A stretch of DNA of 64,000 bases from Actinomycetota bacterium (GCA_020160915.1 JAIUPK010000002.1:310001-374000), one strand, 5' to 3'. Counted from the stretch's first letter, positions 1 to 8,321 are shown. Notes: generated by a model not told the origin, from the letters alone. Program-made: numbers and translations.

Positions 1-682
1 GGTCGGCACCGATGTGCAGGCCGGCCTTGGCGATCGCGTCCATGTCGATGATGTTCTTGAGATCGGCGACGTACGCGCCGCGGAAGTCGTAGGTCTCGAC
101 CCCGGATGCCTCACCCCGCTTCACATCGCGGTTGCCGTTCGCGATCAGCTCGTTGGCGCGGTTCGCGATCCAACTCGTGGCGTCGCTGTCGGCGGGGCCG
201 CCGTGCGGCGGGTTGTACTTGAAGCCACCATCACGGGGCGGGTTGTGGCTGGGTGTGATGACTATGCCGTCGGCTTGGTCGTCATGCCCCGCGGCGTTGT
301 ACGCGATGATCGCGTGGCTCAGCGCCGGCGTCGGCACCCAGTCGTCGAACTCGTCCACGAGCACGCGCACGCCGTTGGCGACCAGCACCTCGAGCGCAGT
401 CGTCTCCGCCGGCCGGGAGAGGCCGTGGGTGTCCTTGCCGATGAACAGCGGGCCCGTCGTGCCCTGCGCCGCGCGGTACTCCACGATCGCCTGCGTGATC
501 GCGGCGATGTGGGTGTCGTTGAACGCCGTGTCGAGAGAGGAGCCACGGTGGCCGCTCGTGCCGAAGACGACGCGCTGGGCGGGGATCGAGACATCCGGGA
601 CCTTCTCGAAGTAGGCCGCGATGAGTTCGTGCACATCGATGAGGTCGGAGGGCTGGGCCGGCTGTCCCGCGCGAGTGTTCAT
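1..682 (-). CDS. pgm: Phosphoglucomutase (alpha-D-glucose phosphate specific), N-terminal 227 residues; cut by window edge
   Basis: Interconverts glucose 1-phosphate and glucose 6-phosphate in the cytoplasm, linking glycolysis to glycogen and cell-wall sugar synthesis. Reading back from ATG at 682 gives an uninterrupted frame to the window edge. It starts MNTRAGQPAQPSDLIDVHEL and carries FGTSGHRGSS near residue 40, typical of the Pgm branch of the phosphohexomutase family. TPSHNPPRDGGFKYNPP follows near residue 145; its serine is the phosphorylated catalytic residue. The metal-binding, sugar-binding and C-terminal domains lie outside the window. It diverges from pheA with only 34 nt between the start codons. 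Identification is firm from the two motifs; only completeness is unknown. Confidence 0.93.
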   Translation of the reverse strand, partial: MNTRAGQPAQPSDLIDVHELIAAYFEKVPDVSIPAQRVVFGTSGHRGSSLDTAFNDTHIAAITQAIVEYRAAQGTTGPLFIGKDTHGLSRPAETTALEVLVANGVRVLVDEFDDWVPTPALSHAIIAYNAAGHDDQADGIVITPSHNPPRDGGFKYNPPHGGPADSDATSWIANRANELIANGNRDVKRGEASGVETYDFRGAYVADLKNIIDMDAIAKAGLHIGAD

Positions 683-703
683 GGGTCGATAGTGGCACGC
701 CAG

Positions 704-709
704 TACAGT
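704..709 (+). promoter_or_regulatory. -10 box of pheA, leaderless
   Basis: TACAGT ends 7 nt before the ATG at 717, so transcription should begin at or next to the start codon. There is no Shine-Dalgarno sequence in front of that ATG, which agrees with a leaderless message. Confidence 0.5.
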
Positions 710-716
710 GGTGACC

Positions 717-1646
717 ATGCCTGACGAGACCTACAGCTACCTCGGGCCGGCCGGAACTTTCACCGAGGCCGCGCTCAAGCAGGTGCCGGAGGCTGCGGGT
801 AAGAAGTGGCGCTCGGTGAACAACGTCGGCGAGGCCCTCGACGACGTGATCTCGGGCCGCAGCACGGCCGCGATGATTGCGATCGAGAACTCCATCGAGG
901 GTGGCGTCAGTGTTGCGCAGGACGCGCTCGCGACAATCCCGGGCCTGCGGATCATCGGCGAGTACCTCGTGCCGGTCAACTTCGTGCTGGTGGCCCGGCC
1001 GGGCACGACGCTGGCCGACGTGAAGGTCATCAACGCGCATCCGGTCGCCTATGGGCAGACCCACCGCTGGCTCGATGAGCACCTGCCCGAGCACGGACAC
1101 ATCCCGGCTACGTCGAACGTCGCGGCTGCGGCATCCCTGCTGGAGAGTGACCTTGCGGATGCCGCGGTCGCACCCCCGGGAATCACCGAGCACCACGACC
1201 TCACCGTGCTCGCCGAGGGTATCGGCGACAACCCGAACGCGGTCACCCGCTTCGTGCTGGTGTCGCGCACCGCGCAGCTGCCGGAACCCACCGGCTCCGA
1301 CAAGACATCGATCATCGCCGAGCTGCCGGATGACACGGCCGGGCGTCTGCTCGAGATGCTCGAGCAGTTCGCGACCCGCGGCGTCAACATGAGCCTGCTC
1401 GAATCGCGGCCCATCGGTGACGCCCTGGGACGCTACCGCTTCGTCATCGACCTCGACGGGCACATCCTCGACGAGCGGGTCGCCGACGCCCTGCTCGGCC
1501 TCAAGCGCTTCAGCCCTCACGTGATCTTCCTCGGCAGCTACCCGCGCGCCGACAAGCAGCGCATCACGGTCGTGGAGCGCTACGACAACGACGCCTTCGT
1601 CGACGCGCGCGACTGGCTGCGCGGGCTGATCGTGGGCGAGGGCTAA
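717..1646 (+). CDS. pheA: Prephenate dehydratase (monofunctional)
   Basis: Converts prephenate to phenylpyruvate in phenylalanine synthesis. The 309-residue protein has the prephenate dehydratase fold at residues 1-185 (YSYLGPAGTFTEAAL at the start, IENSIEGG near 57, catalytic TRF at 177-179) and a C-terminal ACT domain from about 196 with the ESRP motif (229-232) used in phenylalanine feedback binding. No chorismate mutase domain is fused, as is usual in actinobacteria. Two in-frame GTG codons lie at 708 and 711, but ATG at 717 fits both the family N-terminus and the leaderless -10 box. It converges on the DUF559 gene. Confidence 0.95.
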   Translation: MPDETYSYLGPAGTFTEAALKQVPEAAGKKWRSVNNVGEALDDVISGRSTAAMIAIENSIEGGVSVAQDALATIPGLRIIGEYLVPVNFVLVARPGTTLADVKVINAHPVAYGQTHRWLDEHLPEHGHIPATSNVAAAASLLESDLADAAVAPPGITEHHDLTVLAEGIGDNPNAVTRFVLVSRTAQLPEPTGSDKTSIIAELPDDTAGRLLEMLEQFATRGVNMSLLESRPIGDALGRYRFVIDLDGHILDERVADALLGLKRFSPHVIFLGSYPRADKQRITVVERYDNDAFVDARDWLRGLIVGEG

Positions 1647-1702
1647 GCGCGCACTCCCCTGGCCCCACCCGCGCCATACCCCACCACCCCACCCCTTCTC
1701 GC

Positions 1703-1760
1703 CGAGTTCGCCTAGGTGCACGGTGTGCCGCGTCCCCAACCCGCCATCTAGGCAAACTCG
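1703..1760. repeat. 58-nt palindromic repeat, copy A
   Basis: Imperfect inverted repeat with 16-nt outer arms CGAGTTCGCCTAGGTG and CATCTAGGCAAACTCG around a 26-nt centre. It is exactly the same length as copies B (2727-2784) and C (24668-24725) and shares their arm consensus CGAGTTCGCCTAGATG. It lies just past the 3' end of the DUF559 gene, between two convergent genes, so it may also act as a terminator. The sequence outside the arm (CCACCCCTTCTCGC) has a related, inverted counterpart outside copy B. Confidence 0.8.
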
Positions 1761-1767
1761 GTGCAGG

Positions 1768-2658
1768 TCACCGCGTCCGCCGAGCGAGCACCGAGCGGAT
1801 GCGAGCCACCAGTTCCACCGGATCTCCGAGATCATCCGCGTTGATCTCCATCACGTACCAGCCCTGCGCCTCGAGCCGGGAGCGGCGCGTCATGTCCTTC
1901 CGCCACTGCGACATGCTGCGGTGGTAGTCACCCTGGTACTCGAGGATCACCTTCGCGTCGGCGAACAAGAAGTCCGGCCGCAGGTGCTTGCCGGTCTCGG
2001 TGTCGACGAGCGTGTGGTTGATGGTCGGCTCGGGCAACCCCGAGACAGCCAGAATCACCCTGAGCCGAGACTCGGGTCGCGACTCGGATGCATCCCGCAC
2101 CAGATCGACCGCACGCCGGGCCAGCCGGATGCCGCGACCCGAGCCCATGAGCGCGAGGCGGCCGCGAATCTCAGCGATCGTCACCCGCGGCAACCGTCGT
2201 GACACGAGGTAGTCGCCCACCGCGACAAGGTCCTCGAGGTCGAGCACCGCCGCCAAGTCGCACCACGTGCGCGCCGGGGAAGTCACAGCAACTCCTGCTC
2301 GGCTCGCGACATCCCCCGGAAGCCGGGTCGTGGAGTGACCGCGGATACCCCGCGCATGCGGCGCGGACTCCGGAGCCGGCACCGAGACATGGACTGAACG
2401 CTCGCGCTCCACATGGGGCGGCAGGGGTGCGCCCCAGAGCATCGCCGCGGTTGCGTGACTGACGATCGCGTCATCCCGAATTCTGAGTGCGATGGTGCGA
2501 CAGCGCGCAACTAGATCCAGGGGTTGGTTCGCGTTCACGCGCATCCCGTAGATCGAGCGGTCGAGGTCAGCCGCCCGGAGCCTGTTACGCGACAGACCCG
2601 AGCCAGCAACGGAAAAGGGCGCCGCAGCGAGGGCAGGCGGCAACGGTGTGCGCTTCAC
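1768..2658 (-). CDS. DUF559 protein: AbiEi-like N-terminal region plus PD-(D/E)XK/Vsr-like C-terminal domain
   Basis: The 296-residue protein belongs to a large actinobacterial family annotated as DUF559 or 'AbiEi antitoxin-like'. The N-terminal half is a winged-helix-like region (VSHATAAMLWGAPLPP near residue 75, then a TSPARTWCDLA segment). The C-terminal half has the nuclease-like core RPDFLFADAKVILEYQGDYH followed by a basic region and LEAQGWYVMEI. The acidic residues of a PD-(D/E)XK-type site are partly kept (D, E), while the usual third acidic position reads Q. No function is established. GTG at 2658 has GAGG 8 nt upstream; ATG at 2700 has GGAG 6 nt upstream and would add 14 residues. 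Copies A and B of the 58-nt palindrome flank the gene, which suggests a mobile or repeat-associated unit. Confidence 0.75.
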   Translation of the reverse strand: MKRTPLPPALAAAPFSVAGSGLSRNRLRAADLDRSIYGMRVNANQPLDLVARCRTIALRIRDDAIVSHATAAMLWGAPLPPHVERERSVHVSVPAPESAPHARGIRGHSTTRLPGDVASRAGVAVTSPARTWCDLAAVLDLEDLVAVGDYLVSRRLPRVTIAEIRGRLALMGSGRGIRLARRAVDLVRDASESRPESRLRVILAVSGLPEPTINHTLVDTETGKHLRPDFLFADAKVILEYQGDYHRSMSQWRKDMTRRSRLEAQGWYVMEINADDLGDPVELVARIRSVLARRTR

Positions 2659-2726
2659 GCCTTCAGCCTCACGAACCCTGCGGTCGCTCGCAGCCGTCAT
2701 CCACAGCTCCGAGTGCATGCTCGCGC

Positions 2727-2784
2727 CGAGATCGCTTAGATGCCCAATGGATGAAGCCCCTGACTGGTCATCCAGGCGAACTCG
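2727..2784. repeat. 58-nt palindromic repeat, copy B
   Basis: Arms CGAGATCGCTTAGATG and CATCCAGGCGAACTCG around a 26-nt centre. Its right part, GACTGGTCATC then AGGCGAACTCG, matches copy C with one substitution over 23 nt. It lies just upstream of the DUF559 start, so copies A and B bracket that gene. A G-rich tract (GGGGGGTGGGGG) follows, as also happens beside copy C. Confidence 0.8.
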
Positions 2785-2822
2785 GCGAAAGGGGGGTGGG
2801 GGCGCGGCGAGAGGGGGTGAGG

Positions 2823-3806
2823 CTAGCCCCGCGGCACCATCACCGTGAGCGCGCCTGCGTCCACCCAGGTGTGCACGGATGCCGCGACCCCGAACTCGTC
2901 GCCGTCGAGCTGGAACTCCTGCGGCACATCCACCGTCATGGTCAGGTCGCGGGTCGTGAAGTAGGTGACGTCGCGTACGTCCTTGGAGAGGTCGATGATC
3001 TTGCGCCCGATCGCCGACTTGCGCAGCACTCCGTTCTCCCACGCGACCTTCTGCCAGACCTTCGCCCAGCCGAACGGTCCGCGGGGTCGCAGGGCTGCGA
3101 CGTCGAGGATGCCGTCGTCGGGCTTGGCGTCGGGCATGAGCAGGAATCCGCCGGGGAGCACCCCGCAGTTGCCCACGATGATGGTGTGCACGTTCATCGA
3201 GCGCACGATCTCGCGATCGAGGCGGAAGTGCACGCGCACCGGCTTCAGCTCCGGAAGCGACCGGGCTATGCCGTCGATGTACGCGAGCCAGCCGACGGCC
3301 TTCTTGAGGCGCGTCGAGGTGTTCTTGATCATCTTCGCGTCGAGGCCGAGCCCCGCCATCACGAGGAATGCGTGCTCGCTCGTTATGCCATCAGGCCGGG
3401 TGATCGCGGCAATTCCCAGATCGATCGGGTGGGCGTCGCCGGTGAAGGCGGCACCGACGCTCGCATCGAGATTCGACAGCGGCAGGTCGAGGTTGCGGGC
3501 GAGCAGGTTGCCGGTTCCCGACGGCAGCACTGCCAAGGGAACGCCGGTGCCCCGGAGCGCCTCCGCGACGGCGCGCACTGTGCCGTCGCCGCCCGCCGCC
3601 AGAACCACGTCGGCTCCGCGGCGCACGGCGCTTGCCGTCACGCCTTGCCCCGGGTCATCCTCGCTGGTCTCGAACCAGACGGTTTCCCCCCAGCCGGCCG
3701 ACTTGGCGGCCGCGGTGACCGACTTGCGAAGCTTCTTGAGCTCAACCTTCACGGGGTTGTAGATGACCGCCGCGCGGTTCTTCTTCCCATCCCGAGGGTT
3801 CGTCAC
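2823..3806 (-). CDS. Diacylglycerol/lipid kinase family protein (DAGKc domain)
   Basis: Soluble lipid kinase of the DgkB/YegS type, probably phosphorylating diacylglycerol or a related lipid at the membrane. The 327-residue protein has a DAGK catalytic domain at about residues 10-140, with the nucleotide-binding GGDGT at 72-76 and LPSGTGNLLARNL near 93. The C-terminal beta-sandwich contains LLMPDAKPDDGILDV and the late LDGDEFG segment typical of the family. The start is GTG at 3806, since no ATG fits the family N-terminus. Its -10 box TACCGT (3814-3819, minus strand) lies 7 nt upstream, so the transcript should be leaderless. It diverges from serS over a 39-nt gap. Confidence 0.88.
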   Translation of the reverse strand: MTNPRDGKKNRAAVIYNPVKVELKKLRKSVTAAAKSAGWGETVWFETSEDDPGQGVTASAVRRGADVVLAAGGDGTVRAVAEALRGTGVPLAVLPSGTGNLLARNLDLPLSNLDASVGAAFTGDAHPIDLGIAAITRPDGITSEHAFLVMAGLGLDAKMIKNTSTRLKKAVGWLAYIDGIARSLPELKPVRVHFRLDREIVRSMNVHTIIVGNCGVLPGGFLLMPDAKPDDGILDVAALRPRGPFGWAKVWQKVAWENGVLRKSAIGRKIIDLSKDVRDVTYFTTRDLTMTVDVPQEFQLDGDEFGVAASVHTWVDAGALTVMVPRG

Positions 3807-3813
3807 TCTGCCA

Positions 3814-3839
3814 ACGGTACGGCATCCGCTGGGTAGGCT
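3814..3839. promoter_or_regulatory. Back-to-back leaderless promoters of the lipid kinase gene and serS
   Basis: Minus strand: TACCGT (3814-3819), 7 nt before GTG 3806. Plus strand: TAGGCT (3834-3839), 6 nt before GTG 3846. The whole intergenic region is 39 nt, so the -35 region of each promoter overlaps the other promoter or the other gene's start. Confidence 0.55.
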
Positions 3840-3845
3840 GTACGG

Positions 3846-5111
3846 GTGATCGACCCCCAGCTGCTCCGCGACGACCCCGAGGCAGTGAGGCGCTCGCAGG
3901 AGTCGCGCGGGGCATCCGTCGACATCGTCGACAAGGCCATCGCCGCCGATGGTGCTCGACGCGCATCGATCGGCGAGTTCGAGAGCCTTCGAGCCGAGCA
4001 GAACGCGTTCGGTAAGACCGTCGCGGCGGCCCCGAAGGAGCAGAAGCAGGCCCTCGTCGCCGAGGCGCAGCAGCTGGCCGCGCGAGTGAAGGCCGCCCAG
4101 CAGGTGGCACAGGATGCCGAGACCGAGTTCACCGCGATCGCCGGCTCCATCGCCAATGTCGTCATCGATGACGTGCCCGCCGGAGGCGAGGACAACTTCG
4201 TCACCCTGCGTGAAGTGGGCGCCAAGGCGACCTTCGACTTCGAGCCGCGCGACCACGCCGAGCTGGGCGAACTACTCGGCGCGATCGACATCGCTCGTGG
4301 CGTGAAGGTGTCGGGCAGTCGGTTCTACTTCCTCAAGGGCGTGGGCGCCCGCCTCGAGCTCGCGCTCATGAACCTGGCTCTCGACAAGGCGTTGGCCGAG
4401 GGGTTCATCCCCCTCATCACGCCGACGCTCGTGCGCCCGGAGATCATGGCCGGCACGGGCTTCCTCGGTGAGCACTCCGACGAGATCTACTACCTGCCCG
4501 CCGACGACCTCTACCTCACTGGCACGAGCGAGGTCGCGCTCGCCGGGTACCACTCCGACGAGATCCTCGACCTGTCCGCAGGCCCACTGCGCTACGCCGG
4601 GTGGTCGACCTGTTACCGCAGGGAGGCTGGCTCCGCTGGCAAGGACAACCGGGGCATCCTTCGGGTGCACCAGTTCAACAAGCTGGAGATGTTCACGTAC
4701 GTGCTGCCCGAGCAGGCGCAGGAGGAGCACGAGCGCCTCGTCGGCTGGCAGGAGTCGATGCTGCAGGCCTGCGGGCTGAGCTACCGCGTGATCGACGTCG
4801 CGGCCGGCGACCTCGGTTCGAGCGCCGCCCGAAAGTTCGACATCGAGGCGTGGGTGCCGACCCAGGGCACCTACCGCGAGCTCACGAGCACCAGCAACTG
4901 CACCACGTATCAGGCCCGGCGACTCGACATCCGGTACCGCACCGAGTCGGGCAAGACGACGCCGGTCGCCACCCTCAACGGAACTCTCGCCACCACCCGC
5001 TGGCTGGTCGCGATCCTTGAGACCCACCAGCAGGCCGACGGCTCGGTAGTGGTGCCGGATGCCCTGCGCCCCTATCTGGGCGGCCTCGAGTTGTTCGAGC
5101 CCCAGTCATGA
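3846..5111 (+). CDS. serS: Seryl-tRNA synthetase
   Basis: Charges tRNA-Ser with serine. The 421-residue protein matches the family length. The N-terminal antiparallel coiled-coil arm (about residues 30-100, rich in A, E, K and Q) grips the long variable arm of tRNA-Ser. The class II core carries motif 2 as [18 protein letters not shown] and motif 3 as [18 protein letters not shown]. The start is GTG 3846, directly behind a leaderless -10 box. The stop overlaps the start of the downstream HAD gene (ATGA), so the two are translationally coupled. Two tRNA-Ser genes lie within 2.5 kb downstream. Confidence 0.97.
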   Translation: MIDPQLLRDDPEAVRRSQESRGASVDIVDKAIAADGARRASIGEFESLRAEQNAFGKTVAAAPKEQKQALVAEAQQLAARVKAAQQVAQDAETEFTAIAGSIANVVIDDVPAGGEDNFVTLREVGAKATFDFEPRDHAELGELLGAIDIARGVKVSGSRFYFLKGVGARLELALMNLALDKALAEGFIPLITPTLVRPEIMAGTGFLGEHSDEIYYLPADDLYLTGTSEVALAGYHSDEILDLSAGPLRYAGWSTCYRREAGSAGKDNRGILRVHQFNKLEMFTYVLPEQAQEEHERLVGWQESMLQACGLSYRVIDVAAGDLGSSAARKFDIEAWVPTQGTYRELTSTSNCTTYQARRLDIRYRTESGKTTPVATLNGTLATTRWLVAILETHQQADGSVVVPDALRPYLGGLELFEPQS

Positions 5112-5908
5112 CCGAGCGCTGGCTCATAGCGCTCGATGTGGACGGCACGGTGCTCCGCGAGGACGGCGTGATGAACGATCCCGTGGTGCAGGCTGTCGGC
5201 CGGGTGCGCGATGCCGGTCACGCCGTCATGCTCGCCACCGGCCGCTCCGTGGCGATGACGCTGCCGATCCTCGAGCGACTCGGTATCGAGCCCGAGTACG
5301 TCGTCTGCTCGAACGGCGCCATCACGCTCAAGCGCGATCCCGACGCCGTGCTGGGATACTCGCGCTTCCACGTGGAGACCTTCGACCCCAGCGAGGTGCT
5401 CACGACCATCCGGGGCAACCTCGACTCGGCCAACTACGCGGTCGAGGACGAGCACGGGCACTACCGGTACACCGGCTATTTTCCGGATGGCACGCTGGGC
5501 GCCGTGAGCGAGAAGGTGAGCTTCGAGGAACTCCTCATCACCCACGCCACCCGGGTCGTCGTGATCTCCCCCGAGCACAAGATCGAGGACTTCCTCTCCG
5601 TCGTGGAGAAGATGGGCCTACACAAGGTCAGCTACAACGTGGGATGGACGGCCTGGCTGGACATCGCCCCCGACGGCGTCAACAAGGCGACGGCGCTCGA
5701 GCGCGTGCGGCAGTTGTTGGGCGTGCCGCGCACCCGCGTCATGGCGGTCGGTGACGGTCGCAACGACATCGACATGCTTGAGTGGGCCTCGGCTGAGGGC
5801 AGGGGAGTCGCGATGGGCCAGGCGCCGGAAGAGGTGCGGGCGGTAGCGAACGAGCAGACCCTCAGCGATCTCGACGACGGTGTGGCCGTGCTGCTCTCGG
5901 CTTTCTGA
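5108..5908 (+). CDS. HAD-superfamily hydrolase, Cof/YbjI type
   Basis: Cytoplasmic phosphatase-like enzyme of the Cof subfamily (class IIB cap); substrate unknown, with sugar phosphates or nucleotides typical for the group. The 266-residue protein shows motif I as LDVDGTVL near residue 9 (nucleophile Asp), motif II as LATGRS near 41, and motif IV as [14 protein letters not shown] near 215. Its start overlaps the serS stop by 4 nt, so it is expressed as a serS-coupled second gene. It ends 69 nt before a tRNA-Ser. Confidence 0.9.
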   Translation: MTERWLIALDVDGTVLREDGVMNDPVVQAVGRVRDAGHAVMLATGRSVAMTLPILERLGIEPEYVVCSNGAITLKRDPDAVLGYSRFHVETFDPSEVLTTIRGNLDSANYAVEDEHGHYRYTGYFPDGTLGAVSEKVSFEELLITHATRVVVISPEHKIEDFLSVVEKMGLHKVSYNVGWTAWLDIAPDGVNKATALERVRQLLGVPRTRVMAVGDGRNDIDMLEWASAEGRGVAMGQAPEEVRAVANEQTLSDLDDGVAVLLSAF

Positions 5909-5977
5909 CAGGCGCCGTCGGTACCCTGCTACAGGCTCCGGCGTCGGGCATCGGATACACTCGGACCTTGGGTTTCG

Positions 5978-6062
5978 GGAGGGCTGTCCGAGCGGCCGAT
6001 GGAGCCAGTCTTGAAAACTGGTGATGTGAAAGCATTCGTGGGTTCGAATCCCACGCCCTCCG
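5978..6062 (+). tRNA. tRNA-Ser (anticodon TGA)
   Basis: The acceptor stem pairs GGAGGGC with GCCCTCC, followed by discriminator G. The anticodon arm is CCAGT-CTTGAAA-ACTGG with anticodon TGA. A long class II variable arm and a T arm GTGGG-TTCGAAT-CCCAC follow. CCA is not encoded. A -10-like TACACT lies at 5956-5961. Confidence 0.96.
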
Positions 6063-6104
6063 CGTCTATAGATCACGTCCCGTCGGGTGACGAAAGGAAC
6101 TTCC

Positions 6105-7394
6105 ATGAGCGAGTTGCAACCGCAACCAGAGATGCGTTCCCGCTCCGAGCTGCGGGTGCGCGGCGGTAGTTCTGCTCCCGGTCTGGCTCGGCACGGCCGA
6201 CTGCGCAAGGCGAGCCCGTGGGGAACGATTGCCAAGTTCGTCGCGGCCGCACTGGCCGTGATCCTCGTGAGCGGGGCATCCGTCGGTGCTATCGCGTTCA
6301 ACAGCATCTACTCGAAGCGCACGGTCGTCGCTCTCGTGGGCGAGACCGAGGGTCCGCCGCCGCAGATCGGCGCGATCGAGGGCGGCTTCAACATCCTGAT
6401 CGTCGGTAGCGATACCCGTGGTGGCCAGTACGGCATCGGAGGTGATGTCGCTGACGACAGTTCCGTGCTCAACGACGTGAACATCCTGCTGCACGTCTCG
6501 CAGGACCAGACCAACGCCGTCGCCATCAGCTTCCCGCGCGACATGGTCGTCGGCATCCCGGAGTGCCCGTGGGATGACGGATCCGGTGACACGAAGGGCT
6601 ACTCGACCGAGCCCATCAACGTGGCGCTCTACTACGGCGGCTTGCCGTGCGTCGTACTCACCGTGCAGGAGCTCACCGGTCTGCCCATCCAGTTCGCGGG
6701 CATGATCACCTTCGACGGTGTCGTTGACATGTCGGATGCAATCGGTGGCGTCGACGTGTGCATCACGGCCCCCATGTACGACCCGTACACCGGCATCGAC
6801 CTTCCCACGGCTGGCACGTGGAAACTGTCCGGATTCAACGCGCTCGCCTTCCTCCGCTCGCGCCACGGCGTCGGCGACGGAAGCGACCTGACCCGCATCA
6901 GCTCGCAGCAGGTGTACCTCTCCTCGCTCGTGCGCACTCTCAAGAGCTCGGACACCCTCGGCGACGTGAAGAAGCTCTACAACCTGGCGAACGCGGCGGT
7001 CAGCAGCATGACCCTGTCGAGCAGCCTGGCGGATGTGTCGACCATGGTGTCGATCGCTCTGGCCCTCAAGAACATCCCTCTCGAGCGGGTGACATTCGTG
7101 CAGTACCCGGGTAACACCGGCGGCGATGGCATCTACGCCGGCAAGGTTCGTCCGGACACGGCGACGGGTGACGAGATGATGGCCCTCATCGCGGCTGACC
7201 AGCCGTTCGTGCTCGCTGAGACGACGGATGGCCGCGGCTCGACGATCGATCCCAACGCGCCGGTCGCGACGCCTGACCCGACGGCCGCGCCGGTCGACAA
7301 CACCGGATTGCCGGTGGTTGAAGGGGTGCGAGGTCAGACCGCAGCCGACTACACCTGCTCGATCACGCAGGTGTCCAGCGGCGACGAGGACTAG
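6105..7394 (+). CDS. LytR-CpsA-Psr (LCP) family cell-wall ligase
   Basis: Membrane-anchored phosphotransferase that attaches lipid-linked glycopolymers to peptidoglycan. The 429-residue protein has a basic cytoplasmic N-terminus and a single membrane anchor at about 41-64. The LCP domain contains NILIVGSDTRGG (96-107), DVNILLHVS (125-133) and ISFPRDMVV (141-149), with the conserved Asp and Arg residues, then GGVDVCI and LAFLRSRHGVGDGSDLTR further on. An extracellular Pro/Thr-rich tail ends the protein. ATG 6105 has an AAAGGAA ribosome site 5 nt upstream. The gene stands alone between two tRNA-Ser genes and ends in a strong hairpin. Confidence 0.9.
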   Translation: MSELQPQPEMRSRSELRVRGGSSAPGLARHGRLRKASPWGTIAKFVAAALAVILVSGASVGAIAFNSIYSKRTVVALVGETEGPPPQIGAIEGGFNILIVGSDTRGGQYGIGGDVADDSSVLNDVNILLHVSQDQTNAVAISFPRDMVVGIPECPWDDGSGDTKGYSTEPINVALYYGGLPCVVLTVQELTGLPIQFAGMITFDGVVDMSDAIGGVDVCITAPMYDPYTGIDLPTAGTWKLSGFNALAFLRSRHGVGDGSDLTRISSQQVYLSSLVRTLKSSDTLGDVKKLYNLANAAVSSMTLSSSLADVSTMVSIALALKNIPLERVTFVQYPGNTGGDGIYAGKVRPDTATGDEMMALIAADQPFVLAETTDGRGSTIDPNAPVATPDPTAAPVDNTGLPVVEGVRGQTAADYTCSITQVSSGDED

Positions 7395-7403
7395 TCCGTG
7401 GAG

Positions 7404-7440
7404 CTGGCTGGCTCCGAGTCGTCGCTCAGGAGCCAGCCAG
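7404..7440 (+). terminator. Hairpin terminator after the LCP gene
   Basis: A perfect 12-bp stem CTGGCTGGCTCC / GGAGCCAGCCAG with a 13-nt loop starts 10 nt after the stop codon. No U-tract follows, as is common for terminators in GC-rich actinobacteria. Confidence 0.7.
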
Positions 7441-7480
7441 ACACGGGTCGGCATCGGGTATACCGTGACACGATCATAGA

Positions 7481-7500
7481 TGTCCTCCTTTTGGAGGACA
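7481..7500. repeat. Perfect 8-bp hairpin, role unknown
   Basis: TGTCCTCC-TTTT-GGAGGACA is a perfect palindrome with a T4 loop. It lies between the LCP terminator and the promoter of the next tRNA, 80 nt before the tRNA. It could be a protein-binding site or a second terminator element. Confidence 0.4.
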
Positions 7501-7538
7501 AGAGGCGATCTGCCGCCAGTGCATCGGATGCCCGATTC

Positions 7539-7566
7539 CTGACATCTCGCGGGTTCCAGCTATGAT
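7539..7566 (+). promoter_or_regulatory. Promoter of tRNA-Ser(GCT)
   Basis: CTGACA (7539-7544), a 16-nt spacer, then TATGAT (7561-7566). The predicted start is 6-7 nt further on, a few bases before the mature tRNA 5' end at 7580. It is the best housekeeping-sigma consensus match noticed in the window. Confidence 0.7.
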
Positions 7567-7579
7567 TGCTGACGTTACT

Positions 7580-7670
7580 GGAGACGTCGCATAGTTCGGC
7601 CTAGTGCACCACCCTGCTAAGGTGGAGAGGGGTTTAAACTCCTCCGTGGGTTCAAATCCCACCGTCTCCG
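7580..7670 (+). tRNA. tRNA-Ser (anticodon GCT)
   Basis: Acceptor GGAGACG / CGTCTCC with discriminator G. The anticodon arm is CCACC-CTGCTAA-GGTGG with anticodon GCT. A long variable arm (GAGGGGTTTAAACTCCTC) and a T arm GTGGG-TTCAAAT-CCCAC follow. CCA is not encoded. It is the second tRNA-Ser near serS. Confidence 0.96.
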
Positions 7671-7677
7671 CAGAGAA

Positions 7678-7705
7678 AAATGGTCGCCTTCAGGGCGGCC
7701 ATTTT
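7678..7705 (+). terminator. Rho-independent terminator after tRNA-Ser(GCT)
   Basis: Stem AAATGGTCGCC / GGGCGGCCATTT with a short TTCA loop (one G-T pair) running into TTTT. It begins 7 nt after the tRNA. Confidence 0.85.
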
Positions 7706-7733
7706 GCGTTGCGAGCGTCGTTGCCCTCGAGGG

Positions 7734-8321
7734 TCAACTGCCCGCCGGCGCGATCGTCTTGCGCATCACCGTCTTGCTCTTGCCGAGGTGGCGTTCGAAC
7801 GTGAATCCTGCCTTCTCGAACATGGCCCGCGTTCCGTTGTGGAGGAACGACGACGACGTTCGCTTGCCGGGCTCGAGCTCGTTGGGGAACGACACCACCT
7901 CACCACCGCCGGCCTGGGCGATCAGCTCGAGCGCGCCATCCAGAGCCTCTCGGGCGACGCCCGATCGCCGATGGTCGCGGTCGACGAAGAAGCAGGTGAT
8001 GCGCCACGGCCCCGGGTTGGTCTCGCCCGCGTCGTACTGCTTGCGGTGGTATATGCCCGGAAGCTCGAGCGGGCTACCGTATTCGCACCACGCGATCGCG
8101 TCGTCACCGTCGAAGACGAGCGCTGCGTGCGCGACGCCCTCCTCGACCAGTCGCTGCTTGAAGGTGGGCCCGTCGTAGTCGGCCTTGACGGTCTGCTCGG
8201 TGTCTGAGTGGAAGTAGGAGCAGTAGCATCCACCCCAGACGCCGTTGTGCTTCTGCGCGAGGGCCAGCCACGCCGGGAAGGTCTCGGGCGTGAGAGGTTT
8301 GATCACGTGCGACGTTGTCAT
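7734..8321 (-). CDS. GNAT family N-acetyltransferase
   Basis: Predicted acetyl-CoA-dependent acetyltransferase of 195 residues; substrate unknown. Motif A of the GNAT fold is visible as DRDHRRSGVAREALDGALEL (R-x-x-G-x-A), preceded by the beta strand WRITCFFVD. A cysteine-rich stretch WGGCYCSYFH near residue 30 is characteristic of one GNAT subgroup. The start at 8321 overlaps the arsR stop by one base (TAATG), so it is the last gene of a coupled SRPBCC-ArsR-GNAT operon. Confidence 0.85.
   Translation of the reverse strand: MTTSHVIKPLTPETFPAWLALAQKHNGVWGGCYCSYFHSDTEQTVKADYDGPTFKQRLVEEGVAHAALVFDGDDAIAWCEYGSPLELPGIYHRKQYDAGETNPGPWRITCFFVDRDHRRSGVAREALDGALELIAQAGGGEVVSFPNELEPGKRTSSSFLHNGTRAMFEKAGFTFERHLGKSKTVMRKTIAPAGS

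Noticed and set aside
282-1835. Long minus-strand ORF of 517 codons across pgm and pheA
   Set aside because: It is antisense to pheA and out of frame with pgm, both of which have clear family motifs. The translation is Arg/Gly/His-rich, as typical antisense frames in GC-rich DNA are.
1768-2658. DUF559 gene as one half of an AbiE toxin-antitoxin pair
   Set aside because: No AbiEii nucleotidyltransferase-like partner lies on either side. The neighbours are pheA and a lipid kinase, so a complete toxin-antitoxin system is not supported here.
1768-3042. 424-residue version of the DUF559 protein starting far upstream
   Set aside because: The extra N-terminus is Arg/Gly-rich, overlaps palindrome B and the end of the neighbouring kinase gene, and does not match the family. 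Starts at 2658 or 2700 have ribosome sites.
5978-7670. tRNA-Ser genes as attachment sites of an integrated element
   Set aside because: No integrase gene and no second copy of either tRNA 3' end were seen nearby. The intervening LCP gene is an ordinary chromosomal gene.
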